NCBI GenBank assembly: GCA_014529385.2
Contig: CM043944.1
Coordinates: 51,955,268-52,019,267, forward strand
Direction of reading: 5' to 3'
DNA: 64,000 nt
Source of the DNA: Adiantum capillus-veneris
Taxonomy: Eukaryota > Streptophyta > Polypodiopsida > Polypodiales > Pteridaceae
A program made the position numbers and the translations under genes. This document shows, in pieces, positions 11,935-23,155 of this stretch; the first letter of the stretch is position 1; each line of letters opens with the position of its first letter. The notes under the pieces were generated by a model. That model had not been told where the DNA came from. It searched no databases and saw nothing but the letters and a program-made list of their open reading frames with translations.

Positions 11935-12355
11935 GAGGGATTTAACAAGGGCAGTTAGCACTAGGAGAAAGGTAAAAGAGAGTGTGCCTGTTGTAAAAAT
12001 TGCACAAGATGAAATGAATGAGGACATTACACCTGTGCTAGATTGTTACATAAAAGGGAGATTGGTTAGGAAAGGTCTAGTGGATGGGGGTGCACAAATT
12101 TGGATGGGGGTGCACAAATTTGCATCATGACAGAGGACTCATGCAAAAACTAGGCATGCACATCCATGAGACACCTGAAATTAAGGTCAAGATGGCAAAC
12201 AATAGCAAGGCTAGGTGCGTAGGCATTTGTAAAAATGTTTTTGTGGAGGCCTTTGGCATTAAGAAGGCAGTGGATTTCTATGTCATGTCTACCAAAGGAA
12301 ATGGTTACCCATTTATCCTAGGGAGACCATGGCTAATGAAAATGCGAGCTTTGTA
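11935..12355 (+). pseudogene. Element A protease, frameshifted at the active site
   Basis: After a frameshift near 11935, the frame reads toward a retropepsin core VDGGAQI at 12080-12100. Just there a 20-bp segment is duplicated in tandem (12081-12100 and 12101-12120), which throws the frame. The remaining domain follows in another phase (GLMQKLGMHIH... then FILGRPWLM near 12325-12345). The ILGRPW motif is the usual second conserved block of gypsy proteases. TAG 12354 (for CAG) ends the segment. Confidence 0.8.
12081..12120 (+). repeat. Exact 20-bp tandem duplication in the protease
   Basis: TGGATGGGGGTGCACAAATT occurs twice in immediate succession. Twenty is not a multiple of three, so the duplication frameshifts the protease directly after its catalytic Asp-Gly-Gly-Ala. 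Confidence 0.98.
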
Positions 12356-12416
12356 GGATTGGGAGAGTGGAAAACTAATTTGCAGGAACGACAATCATAA
12401 GAAGGTTGTCTTTGAC

Positions 12417-14285
12417 ATGAAGGAGCAACGCCAAGAGGAGCTCCATGAAGAATCATCTCAAAGTGAGACGGAAGAAGGTTCGACCGATAACACTTCCGAA
12501 GAAGAAAGTAGCGGCAGCATTACTGAAGAGGAGTCTTCCATCGAAGTCATGGGGGTAAGGTTTAAGCCAACCAACCAAGAGACCTCTTGTCAAGGTTTGG
12601 AGGAGGTAGGTTCCCAAGAGAACCAAAAAGTGGAAGATGAAAGAATGCTAGAAGGTATGCTATCTACAACACTTACAAAGGATGAAAGAGAGGAGTTCAA
12701 ATGTGTGCTAAGAAAATTTCCTAGGCTTTTTGCTAAAGACTACACCGATGTGCGTGGAGTAGATGCTGTTCAGCACAAAATTGAGTTGAAGCCAGAGGCC
12801 ACACCTAAGGCTCATAAGCTACGAAGGCTAGGAGTCATCAAGGAGTAGGCTTTACTCAAGGAGGTAAGAAAGCTTCTAGCAGCAGGTTTCATTTATCGAG
12901 TGGAGAATTCAGAGTGGGTCTCTCCCGTTGTTGTCACTCCTAAGAAAAACAGAAAGTGGAGGGTGTGTGTGGATTATCGTCCACTCAATGAGGCAACAAA
13001 AAGAGATCACTTTTCCCTCCCATTTCAGGATGAGATACTAAATGAGGTAGCTGGTCATGAGAAGTACACTGTGTGTGATGGCTACTTTCAAATAGGTATC
13101 GCATTGGAAGATCAATTGAAAACAACCTTTATCACTCCTTGGGGTTGTTATGCTTTTAGAGTCATGCCATTTGGTCTGACAAATGCTCCTGCAACATTCC
13201 AACGTTTCATGAACATGGTGTTTCAAGCATTCTTTGGAAAGTCAATTAGGGTGTTCATTGATGATTTCTGCATTTATAGCTCAAAATCATTGCATCTACA
13301 AAGGGTAGAAGAAGGTTTAAAGAAGCTCTACGACATGGGAGGTCAACTCAACCCTGACAAGTGCCACATAGGTGAGGATGAAGTGATCTTGCTCGGTCAC
13401 AAGGTTTCCTATAAAGGCATTGAGGTGGATCCTTCAAAGTCAAAGGCTCTTATTGAGCTCCCATCACTGAAGAGTCTTAAGGAGGTCATCTCTTTCATTC
13501 AGAAGGTGAAGTATATGTCACGCTTCATTCACTTAGCCTCGGAGTTGCTTCATCCTTTGCAAAAGTTGACACAACAAGTAGAATTTGCATGGTCTGATGA
13601 GCTTGAAGAGTATTTTTGTAACATTAAAGTCATTTTGTCAGAGCTACCAACACTCATGCCTCCTTGTTGGGAGTACACATTCTTTGTTAGCTCTAGTGTT
13701 GGAAGGGAAACAATTGGTGCTGTGTTGCTACAACAAGATCCCCACAGTACAAGGATGCGACCCATCTACTTTGCTAGTAGGGTCATGAATGCTTTGGAGA
13801 GAGACTACACAGAAGTAGAACTCATGATGATTTCTCTCATGTTTGCGATGAGAAAGTTTAGATCCTACCTGCTACCAAAACCTTTTGTAATTCTCACTGC
13901 AGAAAATTTGTTCCCTTGGGTGTCATCTCAAATGAATCTTAGTACTAGGATCTCAAAGTGGATTATGGAGTTGCAAGACTTCCAATACTCTTTCAAGGTA
14001 GAAGATAGTGTGCGTGCACAATTGGCAGGGATTCTCACTTATAGGGTACATGAGAAGGAAATTAAGGTGCCTCAAGTAAAGACCCTACCATTGCCACCAC
14101 CAAAAAGTATTCCCAATGCTTTTACCTTGTTCTTTGATGGAGCTTTTCGACGAGCCACAGGGAAAGCAGGGGGAGGGCTAGTGTTGCTCAACCCAAGTGG
14201 AGAGGTGGTCATGAAAGAGAAGGTCAATCTACCAGTTCAACTAGCAACAATGAAGAAGAATACGACACACTACTTCATGGTTTGA
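12417..14285 (+). pseudogene. Element A reverse transcriptase and RNase H, with start of a second RNase H
   Basis: After an acidic linker (12417-12848, closed by TAG 12846), the RT domain has WRVCVDYRPLN, the first-Asp region CDGYFQIG, MPFGLTNAPATFQ and the catalytic box FIDDFCIYS. A classical gypsy RNase H follows (about 13660-14040). From about 14118 the frame reads LFFDGAFRRATGKAGGG, the start of an additional archaeal-type RNase H, which is characteristic of the Tat lineage of Ty3/gypsy elements. Two frameshifts (near 14250 and 14450) break this second RNase H. Confidence 0.88.
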
Positions 14286-14480
14286 AGATGTGCATTGGCC
14301 AAGGGATAAAACATCTCATGGTAAAGGGAGATGCACTTCTCATCGTTAAACAGATTTTAGGCATTTGGGCATGCAAGAATGAAAGCTTAAGGACAAAAGT
14401 TCATGCCATTCGTAGGATGTTTAATCAGTTTGAGAAGTGCAACTATATCATATTCCGAGGAAACAAAATGAAGATGCCGA
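14286..14480 (+). pseudogene. Element A second RNase H, middle part
   Basis: Read in a shifted phase, this piece continues the archaeal-type RNase H (HLMVKGDALLIVKQI..., then ...FNQFEKCNYI). The end of the domain (IPRKQNEDADLLAQQA) lies in the next phase from about 14450. The GDALLIVKQ and NEDADLLA segments match the positions of conserved Asp residues in the family. Confidence 0.7.
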
Positions 14481-15996
14481 TTTACTTGCACAACAAGCAG
14501 TTACATGTGTTGAGAGAGAAGTGCAAGTCATCATGGTGGCAGCAGCTGTCAAACAACCGAGATACCAGGGATTGGAGTCATTGGCTCCCATTATTGGCTA
14601 CATTTTGGAGGGTGAGTTTCCACAAGACTTCACGAAGGCTCAGAAGAGGAGACTCATGAAGAAGGCAAGTTTCTATCTCTTCCTAGAAGGCTCCCTCTAT
14701 CAAAGAGGGAAGGATCAAGTGTGCAGAAGAGTACCAACTATCGAGGAAATTCCAGCCATTCTAAAAGGTTTGCATGAAGGGGCATGTGGTGGTCATTTTG
14801 CCCAAGAATCAACTCTGAAGAAGATTTTGCTTGCAGGGTATGTTTGGGCAAGCTTGCATGTGCATGTTCAACATTGGTGTAAAAGCTGTCACAATTGTCA
14901 GATAAATGGAAATAGAAGGTTGGTGCATGGCCCGAGGCAAATAGTGCTTGCAAATGGACCCTTTGAAAAGTGGGGCATTGATGCTATGGGTCCTCTGCCT
15001 AGGACAAAAAATGGTAAACTCTACATTCTAGTGGCTGTAGACTATATGACTAGGTGGGTGGAAGCTCAAAGTGTGGCAAGAGTGAATGAGAGGACAGTTA
15101 GCAAGTTTGTGTACAATCACATTTGTTGCAGATTTGGCACACCTTTGGAGATTGTTTCTGAGAATGGTCCAGGGTTTAGGAAGGGCTTGCTCACAGAAGT
15201 TTGTGAAGAGCTTCACATTCTACATCGTCATAGCACACCATACTACCCACAGTCAAATGGTTTGGTGGAGAAGGCTAATGGTGTCATTGCAGGAATCATT
15301 AGAAAGATGGTGCAAAACAAGACAAAATTATGGGATGACTTCTTGGATGGTGCCTTGTGGGCATATCGAACCACATATAGGGAAGCCACGGACTTCACAC
15401 CATTTCACTTGGTCTATGGTCAAGAGGCTTTGCAGCCTATCGAGCTCAACATTCCAACAATGCGACTTCATGGCAAAGGAGCACAAGATGATCAAGAGGT
15501 ATGGATGGATTGACTTCTTACGTTAGTGGAGCTTGAGTGGAAAAGAGAAGCAGTATATGAGTGCTACAAGAGGAAAGCCACACAAGCGAAAGAAACGCAC
15601 GACAAGAAACTGAAGGACAAAGGCATCAAGGAAGGAGAGCTTGTGCTAAGGTATGACAATCGACTTGAAAATCGTTTTGATGCCAAGTTTGAAACTAGAT
15701 GGCAAGGGCCATACATAGTCAAGAAGGCTTTTAATTCTAGTTACTATCAGCTTATGGACTTGAATGGTAAAGAGCACTCCAGGAAGGTAAACGGGTATCG
15801 CTTGAAGCCCTATTTGAGTCGCCTTCTACCAAAGGATCTACCAAAGATCTGTCCAAAGGCCGCTGTCTCATGTAAGTATTGTTACATGAAGCATGAGTGT
15901 AACTCCAACCAAAATTCTGAGGGGCCAAACAATGAAGATCTCGTCAAGGACTCTGAAGCACTCTCTTTGGAAAAGATGCTCTATGATGGTACATGA
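14437..15996 (+). pseudogene. Element A integrase
   Basis: The frame holds the H2C2 zinc-binding segment (HEGACGGHF...WCKSCHNC, about 14773-14900). The catalytic core follows with WGIDAMGP, IVSENGPGF and NGLVEKANG. In the second block the usual Asp of 'SDNGP' is Glu, a missing catalytic residue. TGA 15511 (for CGA) splits off the C-terminal part (15526-15996), which has the GPYIV...YYQLMDLNG barrel typical of gypsy integrases. The domain order PR-RT-RNaseH-INT identifies a Ty3/gypsy element. Confidence 0.9.
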
Positions 15997-16010
15997 ATAT
16001 ACCATCATCC

Positions 16011-16024
16011 TGGGGGAGGGCTAA
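16011..16024 (+). other. Element A polypurine tract
   Basis: TGGGGGAGGGCTAA lies immediately before the TGATAGCC start of the 3' LTR, the expected position for second-strand priming. Confidence 0.8.
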
Positions 16025-18329
16025 TGATAGCCGTTTTTCGGTTCTCCATAATTTCCATAGTAAGTTACTCCACCCTACCAAATTCACCCAAACGCTATAG
16101 CTATCCCTACCATTTCACTGTAAATAGGCGTGTGTGAGTTAGGGGGCTTTTCCCATATCTTCTTAAAATCCTCAGCTAGCTAGTCACTGGGCTAGTTGAG
16201 TCAAAAAAATAAATAAAATAAAAAAAATAAAAGTATATTATGGCCTCTTTGTGTGTAAATATTTCATTGTATATATGGCCTAAATATAGGGATTTTTTAT
16301 AATGTTTTTGCTATTTTATTTAAATATTTCTACTTAGGTGTGTGTTTTATTAAACTTGTGTATGCCTTCTTTCACCCTCTTACACCATAAGTATATTTTT
16401 TGCCAATATGTACATACTCTAACCTCATATTTTTCCTTTATACAAATCACTCCCACATTTTCACCCTCACCCTCGTGAAAACAAAAAATTGATTTCTACT
16501 CATTGGTTATGTTTATTGTATTATTTACTTGCATACCTTTTCCTCTTTCACCCAAAATAATTCAAGGAGGGACCATATCATATGATTCCAATATCTTTCC
16601 ATATCCATAACTCCTCCATATTTTTATTATTATTTTTACTCATTATTCTAACACCATGTGCTCATTGAGCTAAAGTCCATGAATAGTCCATACACTAGTC
16701 CCACCATGTATATATTTCTTTATTCACCAATAATCCTCCTCCATGCATGGGTCAAGGGAAAATTGGATGCTTTGTATTATAATATGACAAAGCAGGGGAT
16801 CACTCTTGGATGCATTGTACAAATTCAACAAAGGAGGGGGCCACTAAAAGACTTTTGCAGGCATAAAAACAGGCTTTTTGGTGAGAATTTTGGCACCTAT
16901 CTCCACTCTGAATTTGGAGCGGTGGTCAAAAGAGAAAATGTAGCCCACGCTCTGAATAACCACCTCAAATTTTTTCATGATTTTTGGACCTACCAGCGGT
17001 GAGCTATGATTTTTTGAGTGGACCCCAGTCTGCGCACTTTTCTCACAAGTAGCCCTTAGTCTTCTCTCACCCTTCCACACACCTACTCACTCTTACACAT
17101 CCCTCCCTCTCCTTCCCTCACTCAAATCTGCAATTTCCATGGCTTCTCCCACCGTCTTCACCATTACCCTTCTCTCTCATCCCTATAGTTCTTTTATGAA
17201 CCTCTACATACATACACCCTCTCCATGTCTCTCTCTATTGCTTCTATGTTACAATTTCATTTACCTCTCCTAAAAATATCTAAAATTCAGCATCTTAACC
17301 ATGATAACTTCTGAAAATTGAGGATTTTTTATCAACAAATCCTCTTTTTAATGTGGTGGTCAACCGTGGCGGCGGCGTAAAGAAGCAAAGAAGAAGACCA
17401 GCGGTCATTTTTTCCACAATCTACACAAGGGTGAGTTCAAGCTTCTTCAAAGCTTCACCATCTCAATGATTCTCTTTTAATTCACCCCTCTTTCTTCATC
17501 AAATCAACTCATCCTACCCATTGTAAATGTATCACTAACAATTCTAGTGATTATTACCACTAACAACTAACTTCTCTTGTAAAAATGCACCCACACTATC
17601 AACATATGGAGTAGGCAACCGCACAAGTAAACCAAATTCACTCATTCCCATGGAAGTTTCTCTCCTTTCACCACATCAATAATTCTCTTACTTGAGCCCA
17701 CATCCATGTGACTCAAGAGAAAAGAGAGACCCCATTATCATTTGAAATTCATAAAAATTCATAATCCTTGATCTTTCCTAATAAAATTGATTAGGCTTAA
17801 TCCTAATCAAGGCTTCTAAAACCTATAAATAGAACCCACTCCTCCTTGTAAAAGAGATCAATACACCATTGCACACTAGATTGAGCGTACCACACGCCAG
17901 CTCTATCTTGGTTGTAAAGAGAGAGTAAGCTTTCTATACACCATCACCTTGGTGCATAGAAAAGCTTGAGCTAGTTTGAGTGAGTGCGAGTAGAAGATAT
18001 TCTTCCTACCATTGTTGTACCTACCCCAACATCAATGAATTGGTAGTTTTGGGTGCAATTCATGTCCAAAGGCTCAGGCTTCTCCTCCAATTTGGCTTGG
18101 CAAACTCATTCAGCTTCATAAGGTAACTTGTTTCATTGAAGGTTGTTGTTTTGTTGCTTGTGATTCATTGGCTATTTTTTGGCTACCATTGTAAGAAAGT
18201 GGATGGTGAGAGGGCTCCCATAACCCTAAGACAATGTGCTAGTGATGCTATAACCAAATCTTGTCACTTGATTCCGCAAGCTCTAAGTTCCTTTTTGTGC
18301 AAAATATAAAGTTGAAGCTAAGTTGTACA

Positions 18330-18403
<74 letters not shown>

Positions 18404-18662
18404 TTTTAGTGTGTGAGAGTGTTCCATTGGTGTTAGGGTTAGTGTAAATTCCTTGCTTGTTTGTGGGTTTCTCTAATGATTCTCCTCTTTTGCGTCCTAG
18501 TTCTCTCTTAAACTAGGTGGTGCACCTTGTGTAGTTGGTATTTGGCTGTGGTTTTGTTGTTTTGGTTTGTGTTGTGTTGTGCCCCAGCCCCATTGAGCAG
18601 CACGGGAGCCTTGAAGGGTGTCTAGAGGTTGCTCTTCTTGTTGCCTGCCCCGGACCGCCTCA
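16025..18662 (+). mobile_element. Element A, 3' LTR
   Basis: Colinear with 7657-10255, from TGATAGCC to GACCGCCTCA. The TATA-like CTATAAATAG is at about 17823. The CT tract (about 18332-18400) is roughly twice as long as in the 5' LTR. The LTR is followed by ACAG and the resumed coding frame of the interrupted gene. Confidence 0.93.
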
Positions 18663-18666
18663 ACAG

Positions 18667-21592
18667 CAGCGTTGTAGTATATGGCAGGAAAGTGTCAACA
18701 ACTTCAGATGACATTGCTTATGCTTTCAAGATGCCAAATGAGCCAAAGCCCGAACAGATAAGTGCAGCTCTTAAGGAAGATGATGCAGCCAAGAAAAAAC
18801 GAAAGGCTAGTGCACAAGGGGTTCTAGTAGCAAGTCTGGACATCCCTATTGCCTATTGGTTTGTGGCTGAAGCTATGAGTCTAAAAAATAATCCCACATA
18901 TGTCTCAAAAAATTTGTTTGCTATGTTATTGGCAAAGAAACTAGATGCCACAACTTCGATCAAATTATGTTAGATCCTGTCTCATAATGTGCTTCAGTAG
19001 ACTGCCAAGCTAAAGTCCCATACTATTTTTAAAGCTTGGTATGTCTAGCAGTTTCTTTACTGAGCAACTTCTTTTGATACTCATGAACAAGTGCCGATGG
19101 CTTGTAGTCAGAAACCCATCTCAACAACTAATAATGTTGACTTATCTTCAGATGAAGAAGCCCCAGGTACTCAGCTAGCTCGCACTGAACAGAAGAGAAA
19201 GGCCACACAAGTGGAAGCTGGTATTTTTAAGAGACCAAAAACTACATTGGCCAAGAGCAGTGCTTTCTTGAAGGAGCTAGAAAGTCAGGTCAAAACTGTG
19301 TCTGTTGAAAAATCTCCAGTAGGCCAAACTTCATTTGGCTAGGCAGAACAGCCTCCAGTAAAGATTACTATTGGGACCAACCAGCAAGCGGGGCAGAGTT
19401 CAACAAACACCAGTGCTACAAAAGACCAGCCAGACAGGACCAGTGCTGAGCAGTCGATAGTTCATACTGATAAGGAAAAAGGTCCCGCACCAGCCAGTCT
19501 AGTTAGTAAAGTTCCTATCCCTTTTAGTGAATTGGCTTTAGCCTTAACCAAGAAGGAAAGATTACAACAGCTGCAGACTCATCCTCTCACAGGATGATTA
19601 GTCCTCCACAAACCTGACTTTACCACATTACCATATATGGCCTTTGTTACAGTTTATGAACCAATTGCCTCTGACCCAGCTACGGTCATGGATGGTTGCT
19701 TAGTGCTTATCCAGTCATCCTAGAATACGATTGTCCATGCTTTGGGACAAATGATGGATGCCTCAGTGACTACTGATCAAGTGACCAAGTTAAAAGCTGA
19801 ACTGAGGAACAGTGAGCAGCAAGTCAAGAAGTTGAAACAGGATATAGGGGCACAATCCTTGAGGCATAGTGTTCTTGAAAATCAGTCAGCGAGGACAATT
19901 CAGACATTGGAAAGTAAGTTGTCAAAGCTTGACTTTAAGATGAGGTAGTTAAATGAATAAAAGACACAGGCTGAGAGAGCTGCTGATAGATTCAAAACTA
20001 TGCAAAGGATGAAGAGAGATGATTTCAACTCATTACTGACCAACCACACTGCTTTGAAAGCCTCTTTAACAAAGAGATACATATACAATAACTTGGCTTA
20101 TATTTTGAATCCAGCAGGAAACGTCGTTTTCAATATGGATAATCGGAAGGCACTCATGGAAACAATGCAAAGTGATTTGCAAGATAAGCTACCTGAATAT
20201 AATAGTGCTTTGGTAGATCAAGCTATTCTGGACTACATTGATAAGGCAGAAGAGAAGGATGAAGAGAGGGAGGACAAATCGGAAGATAAATATGATGATG
20301 ATAATGACACGCCTCTGTCTCCACATTCAAGATCTGGGGCTGGTGGATCAGTTGCCACAGGAGATAGTCAGCCCAACATAGACTAGCCGGATCAGTACAA
20401 GGATCAACAGTTGGGAGATCAGGGGGCTGCTGACCAGAAACCAGGTAACACTGAAGATTCCACAGTACACCAGTCACAACACAGTTCAGATGTAAAAGGG
20501 AAAGTTAAAGCTCTGACTGAGACTTTGAAACGTGATGAGCAACATTCATTACAACTCATCACACTGAACAAGAGGCTGAGACATCAGCAAGCTCCTATAA
20601 CTAGGATGTATCTGGAGGAGGATTTTATTCTTTTTGATTTGGAACATTTTTAGAGACTTTCCATGATCAGCCACTTTCCATGATCAGGAGTTGTGCCAAC
20701 TACCTGAGCATCCTAGCAGAATTTAGCTGCTAGAGAGAGTACCTAAATGGGCACTAACCTCTGATGATAAGCTGTTCAATCCACACTGGCAGCGACAGTC
20801 TACTGCAGACTATCATTCCCTACCCACTGAATTAGAGCTCTTACTTGCGATTAGGCCTACATATAAATGTATGAAAGAGGTCAGAATTCAATTGAAAGAA
20901 GTCTTACTGCAAATGAAAATTTCTAGAGAAGTTTTGGATTATTAAAGATCAGTCTTCCAGCAGTAAGGGACCACAAACTCAAATGACAATAGGGGAATAG
21001 GCATCTACTCTTCGAAGACTGATTCAGCTGGTTCGAGTCGCCAGGAAGATGATGCAGCAGGAGAACCAAGCTGTTCTCAACTTTTAGAGTTTAAACCTGA
21101 TTCCCTAGTTCTCCTGTATGCATTGCCTGCTAGAGAGACTTAGCTACCTAGGTTTTTCCCATCTTTGTATCCTCAACATCTAGAACCAATGGCTTGATTC
21201 ACATATTATAACATCACTGATGATCTTCAGGATTGGTATGAGCGAGCCACTGTAGAATGGAAAACCTGTCAAACACTAATCAATGACGCTCTCCAATTAA
21301 ATGATGTTCTGGAACTGTAGAGGATCAAGCTTTGTATGGGACAATGGAAAATCCAGCTCAAGGGTCTCACCAAGATCACAAATCAGCTGCTTCAACTTAC
21401 TGTGGAGTCCTCTAAGATTCGTGAAAAGGACATTACGGTTAAACCAGGTCTGGGGCCACAGTACAGAGAAATGGTTGAGATACTCTTTGAAGCTAGGATT
21501 AAAACAAATCAGCCTCTTCCAGAAGGATGGATCCACACAGATTTGCATTGTCATAAATTGGCCAAATGCCATCTGACAAAGGGTAGATGAAC
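18667..21592 (+). pseudogene. Unknown long gene, 3' part
   Basis: This continues the frame of 6905-7656 in the same phase. From 18667 to 20650 the frame is interrupted only by stops: TAG 18971, 18998, 19046; TGA 19061; TAG 19340; TGA 19595; TAG 19721, 19946; TAA 19958; TAG 20384. All lie where Gln or Arg fits. A 17-bp tandem duplication near 20655-20687 (ACTTTCCATGATCAG twice) shifts the phase, and the frame then runs to 21590 with six more such stops. The product would include a Ser/Thr/Gln-rich region, a coiled coil (about 19770-19950), an acidic stretch (EEKDEEREDKSEDKYDDD, about 20245-20305) and a helical C-terminal region. I cannot assign a function. A copia LTR begins at 21606. Confidence 0.65.
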
Positions 21593-21605
21593 GCTGTATG
21601 ATCCC

Positions 21606-22192
21606 TGTTACAAAATATGATGTAGCTAAATAGATATTTGAGTAGATTACTTAATGGAGAGAGATAGATTTCACACACAAGAGATTATAGAGTAGAGAGA
21701 GAGAGAGAGAGTACACACGATATATGTGGTTCACCCAATGTGGTCCACGTCTACGGGAAAGCAGCCACTCAATGGCTTTAGTACTTCAAAACAAGAAGTA
21801 GTTTACAAAAGAATTATACCCTTAATAGAGCTCCCGCCTTGCTTCACTCTCACCAACTCACACCCACCTTGTTGCATCAACTTCACACTATAAAATCTGT
21901 GTAGAAATGGCCTCCTTTTATAGGCCAAAAGGGTTGCCCTCTCTCATGAGAGGCAGCCATGTGTAGCCGCCCTTGTGTAGATAAGTCCAAATCGGACCCT
22001 CCAATCCACCCATCTACTTTTGAATTCGGCCATCGGCCATTGAGTTCCGACCATCGGCCACAAGGCCATTGACTACCGGCCACCGGCCAACCGACTGGTC
22101 ATTTTCCGACCACTTTTCGGCTGCTGTCCTGTCATAATATTCCGGCAAAATGGAATATTCCGGCCGTGAATTCTGGTTTCCGACGAGTGATT
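21606..22192 (-). mobile_element. Copia-family LTR, minus strand, 3' portion
   Basis: Reverse complement of most of the LTR at 22193-22969: the + strand begins TGTTACAAAATA where the other copy ends TATTTCCTAACA. It lacks the first 120 or so bases of the LTR, which are found after the plus-strand copy at 22970-23093. It contains a GA tract and a TATA-like segment shared with its partner. Confidence 0.85.
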
Positions 22193-22969
22193 TGTTAAGT
22201 ATGGAGCTTGATTTACCCTTGTAATTTTCTGTGGTAAAAGCGCACATTTGTATGGCCCCCATTATGAGGAGAAGCCATCGTGCGTGAAGGAAAATCACTC
22301 ACCGGAAACCAAAATTTTCACGGACAAGAATCAGGGGCAACTTTAGAGGCCTCGGGGACGGAGGCCCTCGAGACTTTTTTTTCATTGGAATATTCCTTTT
22401 CGCCGGAATATTATGGACGGACGGCGGCCGGAAAGTGGTCGGAAAACAACCGGCGGTTGGCCGGTGGTCGGAAGTCAATGGCCGGTGGCTGAAAGTCAAT
22501 GGCCGGTGGCCAGTGGCCGAATTCAAAAGCGGATTTGTCTTCTCAAGGGCGGCGACACATGGGCGGATTGGAGGGTCCGATTTGGACTTATTCGCACAAG
22601 GGCGGATACACATGGCTGTCTCTCATAAGAGAGGGCAGCCCTTTTGGCTTATAAAAGGAGGCCATTTCTACACACATTTCATAGTGTGAAGTTGATGCAA
22701 CAAGGTGAGTGTGAGGTGGTGAGAGTGAAGCAAGGCGGGAGCTCCATTAAGGGTATAATCCCTTTGTAAACTACTTCTTGTTTTGAAGTACTAAAGCCAT
22801 TGAGTGGCTGCTTTCCCGTGAACGTAGCCCACATTGGGTGAACCACGTATATCGTGTGTACTCTCTCTCTCTCTCTCTCTCTACTCTATAATCTCGTGTA
22901 TGTAAATCTGTCTCTCTCCATTAAGTAATCTACTCAATTATCTATTTAGCTACGTCTTATTTCCTAACA
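22193..22969 (+). mobile_element. Copia-family LTR, plus strand, complete
   Basis: Runs from TGTTAAGTATGG to TTTCCTAACA (777 bp) and lies within an inverted LTR of the same family. It contains GGCTTATAAAAGG (TATA-like, about 22646-22658) and a CT tract near 22861-22883. Similar 25-26-bp sequences (TTCCGACGAGTGATTT core) border it at 22167-22192 and 22970-22995. That is not the usual 5-bp duplication, so simple insertion may not explain the arrangement. Confidence 0.85.
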
Positions 22970-23108
22970 TGATTTCTATTTCCGACGAGTGATTTTTCTT
23001 CACGCACGATGGCTTGTCCTCATAATGGGGGCCTTGCAAATGTGCGTTTTTACCATAGAAAATTACAAGGGTTAAATCAGGCTCCATACTTAACAATCTC
23101 CCACTTTG
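22970..23108 (-). mobile_element. Copia LTR minus strand, 5' end, with polypurine tract
   Basis: The reverse complement starts TGTTAAGTATGGAGCC at 23093 and continues down to 22970. It is preceded on the minus strand by CTCAAAGTGGGAGAT, a copia polypurine tract, and then by the end of the coding region. It is therefore the start of the 3' LTR belonging to the copia relic at 23156-23785. Confidence 0.85.
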
Positions 23109-23155
23109 AGACTGACCTCCAAACCAAACCTGTGACTGCTTTCCATCTTGGCTTC

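Noticed and set aside
6905-21592. Stops at Gln/Arg codons as sites of U-to-C RNA editing, as in fern and hornwort organelles
   Set aside because: The same class of stops in neighbouring retrotransposons includes TGG to TGA (58399), which U-to-C editing cannot repair, and the context is nuclear transposon DNA, not organellar.
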